64,000 nucleotides of DNA, taken from Maniola hyperantus. Its lineage: Eukaryota; Arthropoda; Insecta; Lepidoptera; Nymphalidae. Below the pieces are notes generated by a model. That model searched no databases. It was not told where the DNA came from and was given only the letters and a program-made list of their open reading frames with translations. The stretch spans positions 16,080,720 through 16,144,719 of the forward strand of contig NC_048537.1 in the NCBI RefSeq assembly GCF_902806685.2, given 5' to 3'. Each line of letters starts with the position of its first letter. Within the stretch, counting starts at the first letter, position 1. Shown in pieces: positions 22,282 to 32,244 of the stretch. A program made the position numbers and the translations under genes.

Positions 22282-22446
22282 ATATGCTCCTGAAAAAAGC
22301 ATATTACACAATTGAAGATTATCTAAATGATAAAAGAGCGTGGATATTGACCTGCAGCTCGTTCCAGCAACGCACAAGACTGCAAATACTTTTTTTAAAA
22401 GTTTATTTGAATAAAAAAGATTTTTATTTTTATTTTATTTTGTTTT
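22282..22446 (+). mobile_element. LINE 3' end
   Basis: atgctcctgaaaaaagcata ttacac ... gacctgcagctcgttccagc ... aaaagtttatttgaataaaa. Same family as the copy at 45860, opposite orientation. Confidence 0.62.
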
Positions 22447-23743
22447 AAACCCATTAACGCGCACACCTCAAGAGTCATCTCAGTTAAACTACAGTAAGGT
22501 GGTGACTCACTGCTTGACTTTGAATCGTGCGTCGTCCACTCAAGTGGGTAAGTTAGACCTAAGATTCGTACGGATAGATGTACGATCACCTCAATATCTC
22601 TAACGTTTATAACTCTTACGTAAACTATACGAGGCACTGAAAGATAGGAATCACAGATAGGAGAAACAGATGATGATTATTCTTTTCACGGCTGACGGGT
22701 ACTGCGACGTTTAGAATTTAGATTTGTATCTTAGATATATGTAGAAGAAAAAAGATAGAGTTAGTTAGCACATGAGGCATGTATTCTTCTAGATCTATCT
22801 CTACATTTTTCTTACTGTACGTATTTTACAGTATAAAACGCATTTTGGATAGTATGGAACGCATAGTCTAATTGAACTCATAGGCCATGGTAGATTCAGG
22901 CCCCTTTATCTGAAAGGAATATTTTCCGATGTCTATTTTTTGGCACTTCTCCATACACGTGTTAATTTTGAGGGCATTAATTGCGAGCAGTCTGTCTGCG
23001 AGTAGCTTTCAAAGGTGGTTTGTTATGACGACAATAAAACAAATACAACAGTTTCATACACTTTATTGCTTGACGGATATTCACAATAAAATCCCGAACA
23101 ACGTTCATAACGCCGCGCGAGACGCTCTTGCGTAGACTATACGAGGCACTGAGAGACAGGAATCACAGATCGAGAGAGCTTAGAAGATATTATCCGTTTC
23201 ACGACTGATGGATACTATACAATATAATTACTATACAATGCAAGAACAGGATGTAATGTCATATAGACAAACAAATGGCGTATCCACATATCCTCGTGGC
23301 TACGTTTGCGCCATCCACCGGAAGCACCGCTGTTAGACGAATAATTAATTGACAGTATGTATATTTTCATGATTGAACTCCTAGAAAAAAACTTATTACT
23401 GTGATGATTGTCTTCCCTATGATTGGCTGGCATTTTTAAATTTTTGGCTAAATACTACAAGCAGCCTTAATTCAACCAGAGATAACGATTTTCATAAATA
23501 TGATACCAAATTAAAGGCTGAGTATTTTGACATTTCAACTTCAAGGCAGTGGGCTATGTGGGTGCTCAGAAAGGGATTTTCTATAATGATTTTCAATGAG
23601 TTAAACTAAAACCATAAATAATATGGATAAACTGTACAAATATTGTCCTAAATTGGATAAAATATGATGAGAACACATTATGTTTGCAAATACAGACATG
23701 TGCCACAGTACCCATAAGTTGTGAAACGGAATACAGATGGACA
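22447..23743. other. Gene-free stretch downstream of the GPCR stop codon
   Basis: Two related ~45-base blocks (tatacgaggcactgaaagat aggaatcacag at 22625 and again at 23139) and one copy of cgacaataaaacaaata ... tttcatacactttattg (23030) link it to the 19-22 kb repeats. It may include the GPCR 3' UTR; no polyadenylation signal could be chosen confidently. Confidence 0.4.
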
Positions 23744-24423
23744 TCAATATAGAAAGCTAGAGGGAGGGGGACGGGGCGAGGGGGCCGGACGAGCGAGACG
23801 GGGATGGAAGGCTCCCAGCGCCGCCTCGTTCGTGGACGAAGGCCTTTCTTCCCGGACCCTGAGCTGAGGTATACGCCACGCAGCGCAAGCAGCGGTCAAC
23901 GCGTGCCTATTCAGTAACCAATAGGCTGCAGCGTTCAGCGCTGAATGCGCGTGGCCGAGTAACAACGCGTACTGGCACATAACCAGTGGAGCGTTCACTC
24001 CAAACACGCTGCATATAACTATAGCTGCATGCGGACACCAGCACGCTGCAAAGACTAACGCAATCCCAACTAATACGTTCCCCAAACGTCGTCGTGACCG
24101 CAACGTTGACGTTTGAGGCTGTGGACCCAATAGACTCGGTTGGAGCTTTTTCGATCTTATGTCTCCTCCGTCTACTGCATCTCTTCTTTCCCTAGCCCCG
24201 ACTCCTGCTACTATGATAACGTGTGTCGGTCTTCGTATTAATGGGACTGGTAAGGGGAGCTCGCCATGTGCGGCTCTAGCTGTCAGAGATAGAGCTGTGA
24301 GCTTGACTCGCACGGCCCAGTGACACCGAGTGACGGCTATGACTGGGATGCAGTAGGTGACGACTGCGTGAGCTGCTGCGAGTGGTGGACAGAATTGGCA
24401 CGTTGCTATTACTGTCATTGCAC
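23744..24423 (-). CDS. GPCR exon 4: TM5 to C-terminus and stop
   Basis: This exon has 680 bases. The acceptor is ttctctttctccacag, with AG at 24425-24424. The open frame runs further upstream to a Met at 24472, but that stretch is intron. The exon encodes extracellular loop 2, TM5, the third intracellular loop rich in Arg/Pro, TM6 with CWCPH, TM7 and a tail of about 50 residues ending SSFLY. Confidence 0.9.
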
Positions 24424-27400
24424 CTGTGGAGAAAGAGAAATTATGTTTAGCATCTTTTTTTGATAAAACCAATGAAAAAACCGCCCAAGTGCGAGTCAGG
24501 CTCGCGTAACGAGGCTTTCATACTTCTTTTTCGAAATTTTGCACGATAAATCCAAAAACTATTATGCATAAAAATAAGTCTAAAAATCTGTTTTAGAATG
24601 AACAGATAAAGCCCTTTCATATGATACCCAACTTGGTATAGTAATCTTACTTTAAAATTTGAAAATACTAATTATTTGTTCATAAACACATTTTTTTTGT
24701 GATGTATCCACAAATTCACGGTTTTCGGATTTATTCCTTGACTTGTGCTATGAGACCTAACTACCTACCAAATTTCATGATTCTAGGTCAACGGGAAGTA
24801 CGGGAAGTACGGGTGTAGGTTTCTTGCCAGACACGACAGACAGACAACGAAGTGATTCTATAAGGGTTCCTTTTTCCTTTTGAGGTACGGAACCCTAAAA
24901 ACAAAAAGCTTATATTTAAACGTGATCCCTGTGGGATGCCCCATTAAGATGGGGCTATTAAGATGATTATAAAAGTCATTTGGATGATAACAAAGCCTAA
25001 CTTTGTAACAGGACTAAAGTTAACATGATTGAGTGATGTGCGTTTAAACTCCTAAACGAATTTCCACTGTAATTTTAGATTTGGTAAATGCTGGCAGTAA
25101 ATTAATTTCTTCAGGATCAGTTTCCCAGACAGTTCCAAATTAATTTACTTCTTGTTAATGTTCTTATAGTATTAGGATTTCGTACCTCAAAAGGAAAAAC
25201 GGAACCCTTATAGGATCACTTTGTTGTCTGTCTGTCTGTCTGTCGGTCTGTCAAGAAACCTACAGGGTACTTCCCGTTGACCTAGAATCATGAAATTTGG
25301 CAAGTAGGTAGGTCTCATAGCACACATTCAGGGAAAAATCTGAAAACCGTGAATTTGTAGTTAAATCACACAAAAAAAATTAAATTGTGGTCATGAACTA
25401 ATAATTAGTATTTTCAATTTTCGAAGTGAGATAACTATATCATATGAAAGGTCTTCACCTGTGCATTCTAAAACAGATTTTTATTTATTTTTATCCATCA
25501 TAGTTTTTGATTTATCGTGCAAAATGTCAAAACAATACGACTGTAGGACGGAACCCTCACTGCGCGAGCCTGACTCGTACTTGGCCGGTTTTTTCCAATA
25601 TTAATAGCCCTCACCTAGCAGTAAAGCCGTTAGCCATACTAGGAACACGGCTAGAAAAGGGCGTGCACACAGCGAGCTGCGACCGCGCCGCACCGCACCG
25701 CATCGGTCCGCAGCCATCGCTACGAGTGACAGCGTGCTTGCGGCCACGGGGAATGACTGCGAATAAACAAAAATATATACTTATAGAAATAATTACTACA
25801 ATCAGTCTGCCTACGAAACTAAAACTAAACCGCAAGTGATCTGGCTCGTGCTTTGCAGCGGTTTTAGATCCGCACACATGAGCAGGTCGGCCGCACATGC
25901 GCTCAGTATAGCGGTGCGCATGTCAAAGTCAAAGTCAAATGATTTATTCAAAATAGGTAATAAATTACTCTTATTGATTGTCTGGTATAGTGTTAGATTT
26001 GTAAGATAATATAGTGGTGATAATTATAACGCAAACTTAAAACTAAAGCTACGAGGGTTCCAAACGCGCCCAGGTCTGAGAAGAGCCCACAACAAACTCA
26101 GCCGGGTATTCTTTTTATTATCACCACTTTACAAATTTATTGAAACTTATTAGAACTATCACAAAGTCGTTAAGCAACTCATTCCCAAGCTTGCTTATCA
26201 TTTAAATAATCCTTTACATTGTAATAGGATTTTTCAATTAGTTTACGTTTTATGAAAACTTTGAACTTGTTGAGAGACATCTCCAATATGTCTTCTGGAA
26301 GCTTATTATAGAAACGTATGGAATTACGAGCAAATGAATTGCTAACTTTACTGAGCCTAGAGGCGGGAATTACAAGTTTATTTTTATTTCTAGTATTTAT
26401 ATTATGACAGTCACTTTTTTTTTTAATTTATTTATGTTTTTATGTACGTACAGTAAATTTTCAAAAATATATTGATTATGCACTGTCATAATTTTAACTT
26501 CCCTAAATTTAGTTCTCAGCGACTCTCGTGGCCCCATACTGTATATGGCTCGAACAGCCCTTTTCTGCAGCACAAAAATAGAATTAATATCAGCAGCATT
26601 ACCCCATAATAATATACCATATGACATAATGCTGTGAAAGTAACTAAAATATACTAGTCTCGCAGTTTCTATGTCTGTCAACTGGCGAATCTTTTTTACC
26701 GCATATGCGGCAGAACTAAGTCTGTTCGATAAGTTATTTATATGAGAGCCCCATTGAAGTTTTGCATCTAACGTTATTCCAAGAAAAATAAAACAAACAT
26801 GAAACATTCTATCATATCCTAGTGGCGCCCTGTAGCTAGATATACTATTATGTATTCTGTGGCGGTGCGGAATACGGCAAGGGGCACACTTAGGAGCAAG
26901 TCTGCTGCACACGCACTCAGAAGTTGTGGCGAAACATTGAACTTCGATATATATGGCACGGCACCTGGTGTATCGTTGCAGAGCAAGTCACGGCGAGGGG
27001 CGCACTGGCCGTAAACATGAACAGGTAAGCCGCACACGCGCTCAGAAGTTGCAGCGTGTGGAACATTGATTCCATAATCAACCCATTGCCGGCTCACTAC
27101 AGAGTACAGGTCTCCTCTCAAAGTGAGAAAGGTTAATTTGCCATAGTCTACGAAGTGCGGATTGGCTGACTTCACACACCTTTGAGAACATGGAGAACTC
27201 GCAGGCATGCAGACAGGAACATTGACTCACCTCGATATAATGCGTGACATGGCACGGCAAATGGTGTATCCTAGCGGCGCGAGTTGCAGCGAGGGGCGCG
27301 CTGGCCGCACACACGAGCAGGTCGGCCGCACACGCACTCAGAAGTTGCGGCGTGCGTAGACGAGACGCACCGCCTGACGCTAAGGCGGCCATTAAACTTA

Positions 27401-28948
27401 CGTTACCTGCAAGAGAGGAGTTATCTAGTTTTACTCCAGCCGATAAGAATAGGATCTCTTGGAGAATCCCACGTAAAGGAAAGAAAGAAAAGACCAAAGA
27501 AAGAAAGAAGAGGAAGTTTATTTACCAAACAGTGCCACACATCACATCTGTAGTAAAAGTAAGATGTTGTCTATGACATTCATAGATAATGTTTATGTGT
27601 TTGCTCTTAGCTCGGGGTCTTTGGTGACAAAATCTAAAATAAATTATTTAATTTAATTTAATTTAATTTAATTTAATTTAATTTAATTTAATTTAATTTA
27701 ATTTTATTTAATTTAATTTAATTTAATTTAATTTAATTTAATTTAATTTAATTTAATTTAATTTAATTTAATTTAATTTAATTTAATTTAATTTAATTTA
27801 ATTTAATTTAATTTAATTTAATTTAATTTAATTTAATTTAATTTAATTTAATTTAATTTAATTTAATTTAATTTAATTTAATTTAATTTAATTTAATTTA
27901 ATTTAATTTAATTTAATTTAATTTAATTTAATTTAATTTAATTTAATTTAATTTAATTTAATTTAATTTAATTTAAAACAACTTTATTGTTACTAAAATT
28001 ACAGAGAGTAAGAATACAGGATACACTTAAAAAACAAAGGGCGACCTTATCACTAAAGTGATAAATAATTTAAATAGTATAAAGAGTTTAATTAAACGAG
28101 AAACACAACAACATCTTATAACTAAGAGCTGTAAAGGAGTATGTTTCCTGTAAATAATTTTCTTGCAGTGAGGTTTCAGAAAGGTTCTTGAATCTTGATG
28201 CCTAATGGAATCTGTCTTGCTTCTAACAATTTTATCAGTTCTACAAAAGCAATAAATCTTCAAAGAAGAGTTACAGTACTACCAGCTTTATAAGTTACGC
28301 CGATGTACCTGCGCAGAAATCTTATTTTTGAATGGTACGAAACGAAAATATCTCGTTTCGTAGGTCATGTCACAGGGCGCGTCCATCCGCTATCGGTTCT
28401 TGCCCACGCACCAGTTTTGTACGCGCGAATTAAGAGTGAGTTAGCACGAGTCTCTGTTGTTCTTGTGTAATTACAACGTCAAGCATTATTGCTTGGACCT
28501 GTGGCCCTACCGCGGTTGTTTGACAGCTACAATGTCACGATCGCAATCATCTCTGATTGGTTAATGCTCGCTCACTATTGGCCACAATGCATTGTTTCAA
28601 CAAGAATCGCACAAATTCAGCCAATCAGAACAATTGAGATTGTAATAATGATTGATGCAGGTTTTAGACAATCGCCCTGCTGGTCTGTATTTTCTTCGTG
28701 TACATTCGGTTAAATAGTCGGGATTGCACTTTCCTGCGCGAACGAATTTTTCCGATGCGACTTATAAAAGTGGTAGTAAGTACTGTACAAAAATGGAAAA
28801 GTGGAAGATTGGGTGGATAACTAAAAATTTGAGTAGTCTCACCAATAATACCGATGATAGAAACGAGGATATAGAGAGTGAGGAGTGCCACGATATGCGC
28901 CTGTCCCGTGGAGTCGCCCTCGCCCTCCTCGGAGACGTTACCGTACAT
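23744..28948 (-). CDS. Orphan class-A (rhodopsin-like) G-protein-coupled receptor, complete 4-exon coding region
   Basis: Coding exons are 28948-28843, 27406-27231, 25756-25615 and 24423-23744 (106+176+142+680 bases, 367 codons plus TGA). Every junction is AG/GT with matching phase; two fall inside Gly codons. The N-terminus is short, with a glycosylation site NVS at 4-6. Landmarks: GN of TM1 at 36-37; TM2 with D64; the conserved Cys at 87; DRC (for DRY) at 111-113, exactly 24 residues after that Cys to the Asp; TM4 Trp135; TM5 Pro168; a long basic third intracellular loop of about 70 residues; CWCPH of TM6 at 269-273; and NAAAY (for NPxxY) at 305-309. CQFC at 150-153 can supply the disulfide partner in loop 2. 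The C-tail is short and Pro/Ser/Arg-rich. The general shape suits a peptide or amine receptor, but the ligand cannot be told from sequence. The exons are more GC-rich than the surroundings. Confidence 0.88.
24474..24902 (+). mobile_element. ACCGGCCAAGTGC-family repeat in GPCR intron 3
   Basis: ccgcccaagtgcgagtcagg ctcgcg ... gaggtacggaaccctaaaaa. It begins about 50 bases upstream of the exon 4 acceptor in gene direction. Confidence 0.72.
25170..25596 (-). mobile_element. ACCGGCCAAGTGC-family repeat in GPCR intron 3, inverse orientation
   Basis: The plus strand shows cgtacctcaaaaggaaaaac ggaac ... cgcgagcctgactcgtactt ggccggttttt. It is a near-complete inverted partner of 24474-24902, 267 bases away. 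Confidence 0.72.
25615..25756 (-). CDS. GPCR exon 3: TM3, loop 2, TM4
   Basis: This exon has 142 bases. The acceptor is ttgtttattcgcag and the donor GTGAGG. It encodes 47 residues from SFPVAASTLSL through ADRC to TM4 (AVFLVWLTALLL) and leaves one G for the split Gly. The longest open frame here is in another register; the GPCR frame only becomes visible when the splice sites are applied. Confidence 0.88.
25868..25921 (-). pseudogene. Decayed copy D of GPCR exon 2
   Basis: About 54 bases on the minus strand encode ILSACAADLLMCA in the register of exon 2, then homology stops. The upstream side is cut by the 3' end of the LINE at 25922-26815. No splice sites were found. Confidence 0.7.
25922..26815 (-). 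mobile_element. 5'-truncated Jockey/CR1-type LINE in GPCR intron 2
   Basis: The minus strand encodes the C-terminal part of a reverse transcriptase: FLGITLDAKLQWG, then RLSSAAYAV, HSIMSYGILLWGN and LQKRAVRAIY. This is typical of the end of ORF2 in Jockey/CR1-like LINEs. A 3' UTR follows, ending in the repeated tail tttgactttgactttgac. The same 3' end without the coding part recurs at 5186-5256. The 5' boundary near 26815 is approximate. Confidence 0.8.
26846..26932 (-). pseudogene. Decayed copy C of GPCR exon 2
   Basis: This copy directly abuts copy B. The minus strand reads QLLSACAADLLLS, then VPLAVFRTA, so a few codons of TM2 are deleted relative to exon 2. No acceptor or donor was found. 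Downstream sequence diverges after about 85 bases. Confidence 0.75.
26933..27060 (-). pseudogene. Decayed copy B of GPCR exon 2
   Basis: On the minus strand this repeats the TM2-coding part of exon 2 (QLLSACAAYLF, then SAPLA). The key Asp is replaced by Tyr, and the bases of the GTGAGT donor are deleted. The frame runs into a stop in the next copy. Homology continues past the exon end into the intron start (tcaatgttt), so the duplicated unit was genomic DNA, not RNA. Confidence 0.8.
27070..27215 (-). mobile_element. 5'-truncated SINE/LINE tail fragment inserted beside GPCR exon 2
   Basis: The minus strand carries the tail half of the (GAT)n SINE family (ctgcatgcctgcgagttctc ... gagccggcaatgggttgat). 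It is flanked by the direct repeat ggaacattga at 27060-27069 and 27216-27225, a target-site duplication. Without it, exon 2 and copy B would be contiguous. Confidence 0.75.
27231..27406 (-). CDS. GPCR exon 2: end of TM1, loop 1, TM2
   Basis: This exon has 176 bases, acceptor ctctcttgcag and donor GTGAGT. It starts with the last two bases of the Gly codon of the TM1 GN motif. It then encodes RLRTP of loop 1, TM2 with ACAADLLVC (Asp64), and LPCHV with the Cys at the top of TM3. It ends on a complete Glu codon. It is the intact parent of the decayed copies at 25868-27060. Confidence 0.9.
27645..27976 (+). repeat. 330-bp (AATTT)n microsatellite in GPCR intron 1
   Basis: About 66 units of taatt, with one interruption near 27702 (an extra T run). 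It starts after aaatctaaaataaattattt and ends before aaaacaactttattg, both AT-rich. Confidence 0.95.
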
Positions 28949-28967
28949 CACGCTGCATCACTGGCTC
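28843..28967 (-). CDS. GPCR exon 1: 5' UTR end, start codon and TM1
   Basis: The coding part is 28948-28843: 35 codons plus G before the donor GTGAGA. An acceptor ctttgttcccag ends at 28968, so 28967-28949 is probably spliced 5' UTR. An in-frame TGA at 28960-28958 excludes any start further upstream, which leaves ATG 28948. A six-codon upstream frame begins at 28958 and overlaps the start. Residues 20-43 form a hydrophobic TM1. Confidence 0.85.
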
Positions 28968-29023
28968 CTGGGAACAAAGAGAGCTTATTAAGCCTCCGCT
29001 GTCAGTCCGTTTACCCATCCGTC

Positions 29024-29400
29024 TGTCTTTTAGTGGGTTGTATCCACTGCTGGACATGGGTCTCTTGTAGGGACTTCCACACGCCACGGTCTTTCCCCGC
29101 CTAGATCCATCGACTCGTCTGATGTCGTCCGTCAACCTAGTAGGGGGTCTTCCAACTATGCGTCATCCGGTGCAAGGTCACCATTCCAGCACCTTGAGAC
29201 CACAACGTCTATCGGTTTTACGATCTATGTGCCCTGCCCATTGCCACTTTAGCTTCGCAACCCGTTGAGCTATGTCGGTTATTCTAGTTCTCCTACGGAT
29301 CTCCTCATTTCTGATTCGATCACGTAGAGAAACTCCAAGCATAGCTCTCTCCATTGCCCGCTGAGTGACTCGCTTTTTTATGAGGCCCATAAAAAAGCGA
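29024..29400 (-). mobile_element. RTE-type LINE 3' fragment upstream of the GPCR
   Basis: Encodes MLGVSLRDRIRNEE, RITDIAQRVAKLKWQWAGHI and DRRCGLKVLEW, the C-terminus of an RTE-like reverse transcriptase, then a 3' tail. Its 5' boundary is a perfect hairpin (29361-29409). Confidence 0.75.
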
Positions 29401-29409
29401 GTCACTCAG
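29361..29409. repeat. Perfect 22-bp hairpin at the RTE fragment boundary
   Basis: Arms ctgagtgactcgctttttta tg (29361-29382) and 29388-29409 around aggcc. Confidence 0.93.
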
Positions 29410-29984
29410 TGACTCGCTAGTGACCATCTAGTGAGTAATAAGTACCTAGAGAGTTGAAATTTTCACAGAATATGTATATTTTTCTATTGCCGCCATTGTT
29501 ATAGCGGCAGAAAAAATAGAAATATAAAAATTTCAAAATGGCCGCCAGATCCAGGTCAGATTTTTTGAAGTCCTTGATAATAAATGCTTGCATAATTCAA
29601 AGATAGCTATAAACTATTATTAGGTCAATTTATGTTGTTGCGAACTACAAATACAGTTTACAAACAATAATGTCCCTATTTACGACATCGTTTTTGTTGT
29701 CTGTAGATGGCCGGGTGACCTCACCAACTCGTTAAACTTTACGTCTGTGTACGATGCTGTTAAAGTTAAAACGACTGAATTTTATTAATTTTTTAAATAG
29801 TTTCCTGTGACAGTTAAATTTAGAACTGGCTGAATTCCGTCAGAGTGAACCAGTTCAGTAGGGTGCACAGGGTTTCAAGCCAGGATAGGCATTTGTTAGC
29901 TAGGCACTTATGACATCATGTCATAGTAAAAAATAAGCATAGCCCGGGTAAGGCTATGATATGAATCAGGGCCCAGGGGTGATA

Positions 29985-30068
29985 CGGATATTAGCATCCG
30001 CATCCGCAAATGCGGAAAATCCGCATCCGCATTAATTAATGCGGAGCTTTTGCGGATGCGGATTCATA
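29985..30068. repeat. Cluster of tgcggatgcgg/ccgcatccgca words
   Basis: gcatccgcatccgcaaatgc gg ... ccgcatccgcattaattaat gcgg ... ttgcggatgcggat, several overlapping palindromes. It may be a subterminal part of a DNA transposon. Confidence 0.65.
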
Positions 30069-30149
30069 TTTGCAACAAGTAACGCGATGCAAAGGAAGTA
30101 GTAGGTACAGAACGCTCAGTGCGCGAGTCTGACTCGCACTTGGCCGGTT

Positions 30150-32240
30150 TTTTTATATTGTGAAATAGGCTACTCCGAGCATAATATCTCTCCCGGTCAT
30201 GAAGGAAAATAGTGAAGAAGGCTCATAAAGCTTTGTTGCGCTAAAAGAAAATGTAGTTGGATAAAGTTATGAAAAGTTTATTTAAAACAGCTGTCTCTTT
30301 TATTTAATAAAAAAAGCGACATGTAAAGAAAACTGAGTGTAAAGATTTAAAAGTTTCAAACCATTATAACAGAAGCGGTCTAGACGATGTTATTGAGTTG
30401 CGCAACTCGCCAGCACTTCAGTTTTTATTTCCTAGGTACTCAATTTTAAACGTCGGACATCTTGGAAATCTTTTATGACTCTCCACAATACAGTAGAATG
30501 AAATGGGAGCTTCAGAGAACTACTGTAGTCATTGACTTATATATTACTTCGTATGGACAGGGCTATTGAACAAACAAAATGGCACCGATTCAGTGGTACT
30601 TTAGCACTGCAATGCAATCTCAGTGACGTCTGGATTTCAAACGGGTCGTTCATTAGTATCTAAGAGGTGGCGCTGATTTATTTGGTTCATACATAAATGC
30701 CTACCCCAGCTTGAATACCTGTGCACGCCACTGGACTCTATAGTAGAATGAAATGGTAGACTTCAGAGAACTACTGTAGTTATTACTACAGTAGTTCTCT
30801 GAAGGTTTAGTGGGTATTCCGGTCGCCTCTCGGCCGGTGAGACCCACATACGAAGCCTCCAGTTGGTTGGCTGGCTGGTTAGCTGGCTGACTTCCAGGAG
30901 GGGGGGATGCGTAAATGCATTTGTAGTTTCAAATTTACACAGGATAAAAAAATTGTAAAAACACTGGGCAGGGAGCGCGCGAGGGTCCCTTCTCTTAAAA
31001 GCCATTAGATTATAACAGAATGAGTCTAGACACTGTTATTGGTTACCGCAGCTCGCCAGCACTTTGTTCCTCTATTTCCTACTAATTTGTGCCCGCCATT
31101 TTGAAAGCCGCTTAGACAATATATGGGATCATCATTTTAAAGTACTTAGGGGTAGTTAGATATACTTAGCTGTTGTTTATATTGTATCTGACTACTCTAT
31201 TTTCACTACACTTTTTAAACTAACCTAAGGGGATTTCAAGTGCATTCATCATCACAATAATATTGTCTCTTCTCTACATAGTACAAAACAAAGTCACTTC
31301 CCGCCGTCTGTCCCTATGTACGCTTAGATCTTTTAAACCACGCAACAGATTTTAATGCGGTTTTCATCAATAGATAGAGTGATTCAAATGGAAGGTTCAT
31401 ATGTATAGTTTAATATTGTTTTGTGCTAATTTGTTCAAATAATATGACGATAATTATTTAAGATGTCGCAAGAAATCAAGCCGACTGCGAACTTTCGTCG
31501 AAAATACTGTCTTACTCTTTTGAAAAATAACAAAATAAGTATCAATTGCACCCGTGCGAAGCCGGGGAGGGTCGCATATTATAAATGTGCAATGATGTCT
31601 GTTTGTCTGTCTGTCTATCCATCTATATGTCTTCCGTCTGTAACCTTTTCGCAGTCCGACGAAGTTAACAAAGCTATGGCTTGCCGACGAACAAAAACTA
31701 TTTTTCACTCCGGAAAAATCGAAGATTTCCCACGGGATTAAATAAATCAAAATTCACGTAGGTGAAATCGTGAGCATCAACTATGTAGTTAAGTACTATC
31801 ATAGTCAAGATCATAGTAGATAATACCTACCTATCATGAGTGCTAAAATGAAAGAAAAATAAATCAAAAGAAAAACGAATTACAATAAGGAATTTATTTT
31901 GAACAACAAAAAAGAAATAACAAGCTCCTCGTCTGACAATTGAAATTATTTTATTTCTAAAAAAATCTGCCCTGTTTTGAATTTCTTTCACAACATAAAC
32001 CTTACAAAGTTTCGACAATAGGTACTTAGAGCTTCGTGTTTCTGTAATGAAAAGAGGAGAATTAAAAATATGTAATTTTTCATGACATAGTATAACTCAG
32101 TACATCGCTTGTAAAGAAAAGTTGTTGTTTAAATGTCTTATTTCTGAACCTAAGAATCTTTATAAATTCCATTACCTACAATTTATTCCTACTTACCTAC
32201 TTATGTATTTCTAAAATTATATTTGGCTACGCAAAAGGCA
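30150..32240. other. Unassigned region with decayed repeats
   Basis: Contains a partial hAT MITE (30690-30733), a hairpin, a partial copy of the 16917 family (31290-31440, inverse) and a diverged Helitron-like copy with (gtct)n at 31552-31788. No gene found. Confidence 0.4.
30761..30804. repeat. Perfect 19-bp hairpin
   Basis: cttcagagaactactgtag (30761-30779) and its complement (30786-30804) around ttatta. A single arm also occurs at about 30512. Confidence 0.9.
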
Positions 32241-32244
32241 AGCT

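Noticed and set aside
24424..24472. Met at 24472 as start of the GPCR frame
   Set aside because: These bases are the pyrimidine tract and acceptor of intron 3; TM1-TM4 are found in upstream exons with matching phases.
25611..25898. 95-codon minus-strand frame with a hydrophobic stretch
   Set aside because: Wrong register: the splice-defined frame here is GPCR exon 3. Its apparent membrane segment comes from intron sequence.
26846..27060. Copies B and C as functional alternative exons
   Set aside because: Both lack a donor, B has lost the TM2 Asp and C has a deletion; neither can join exon 3 in frame.
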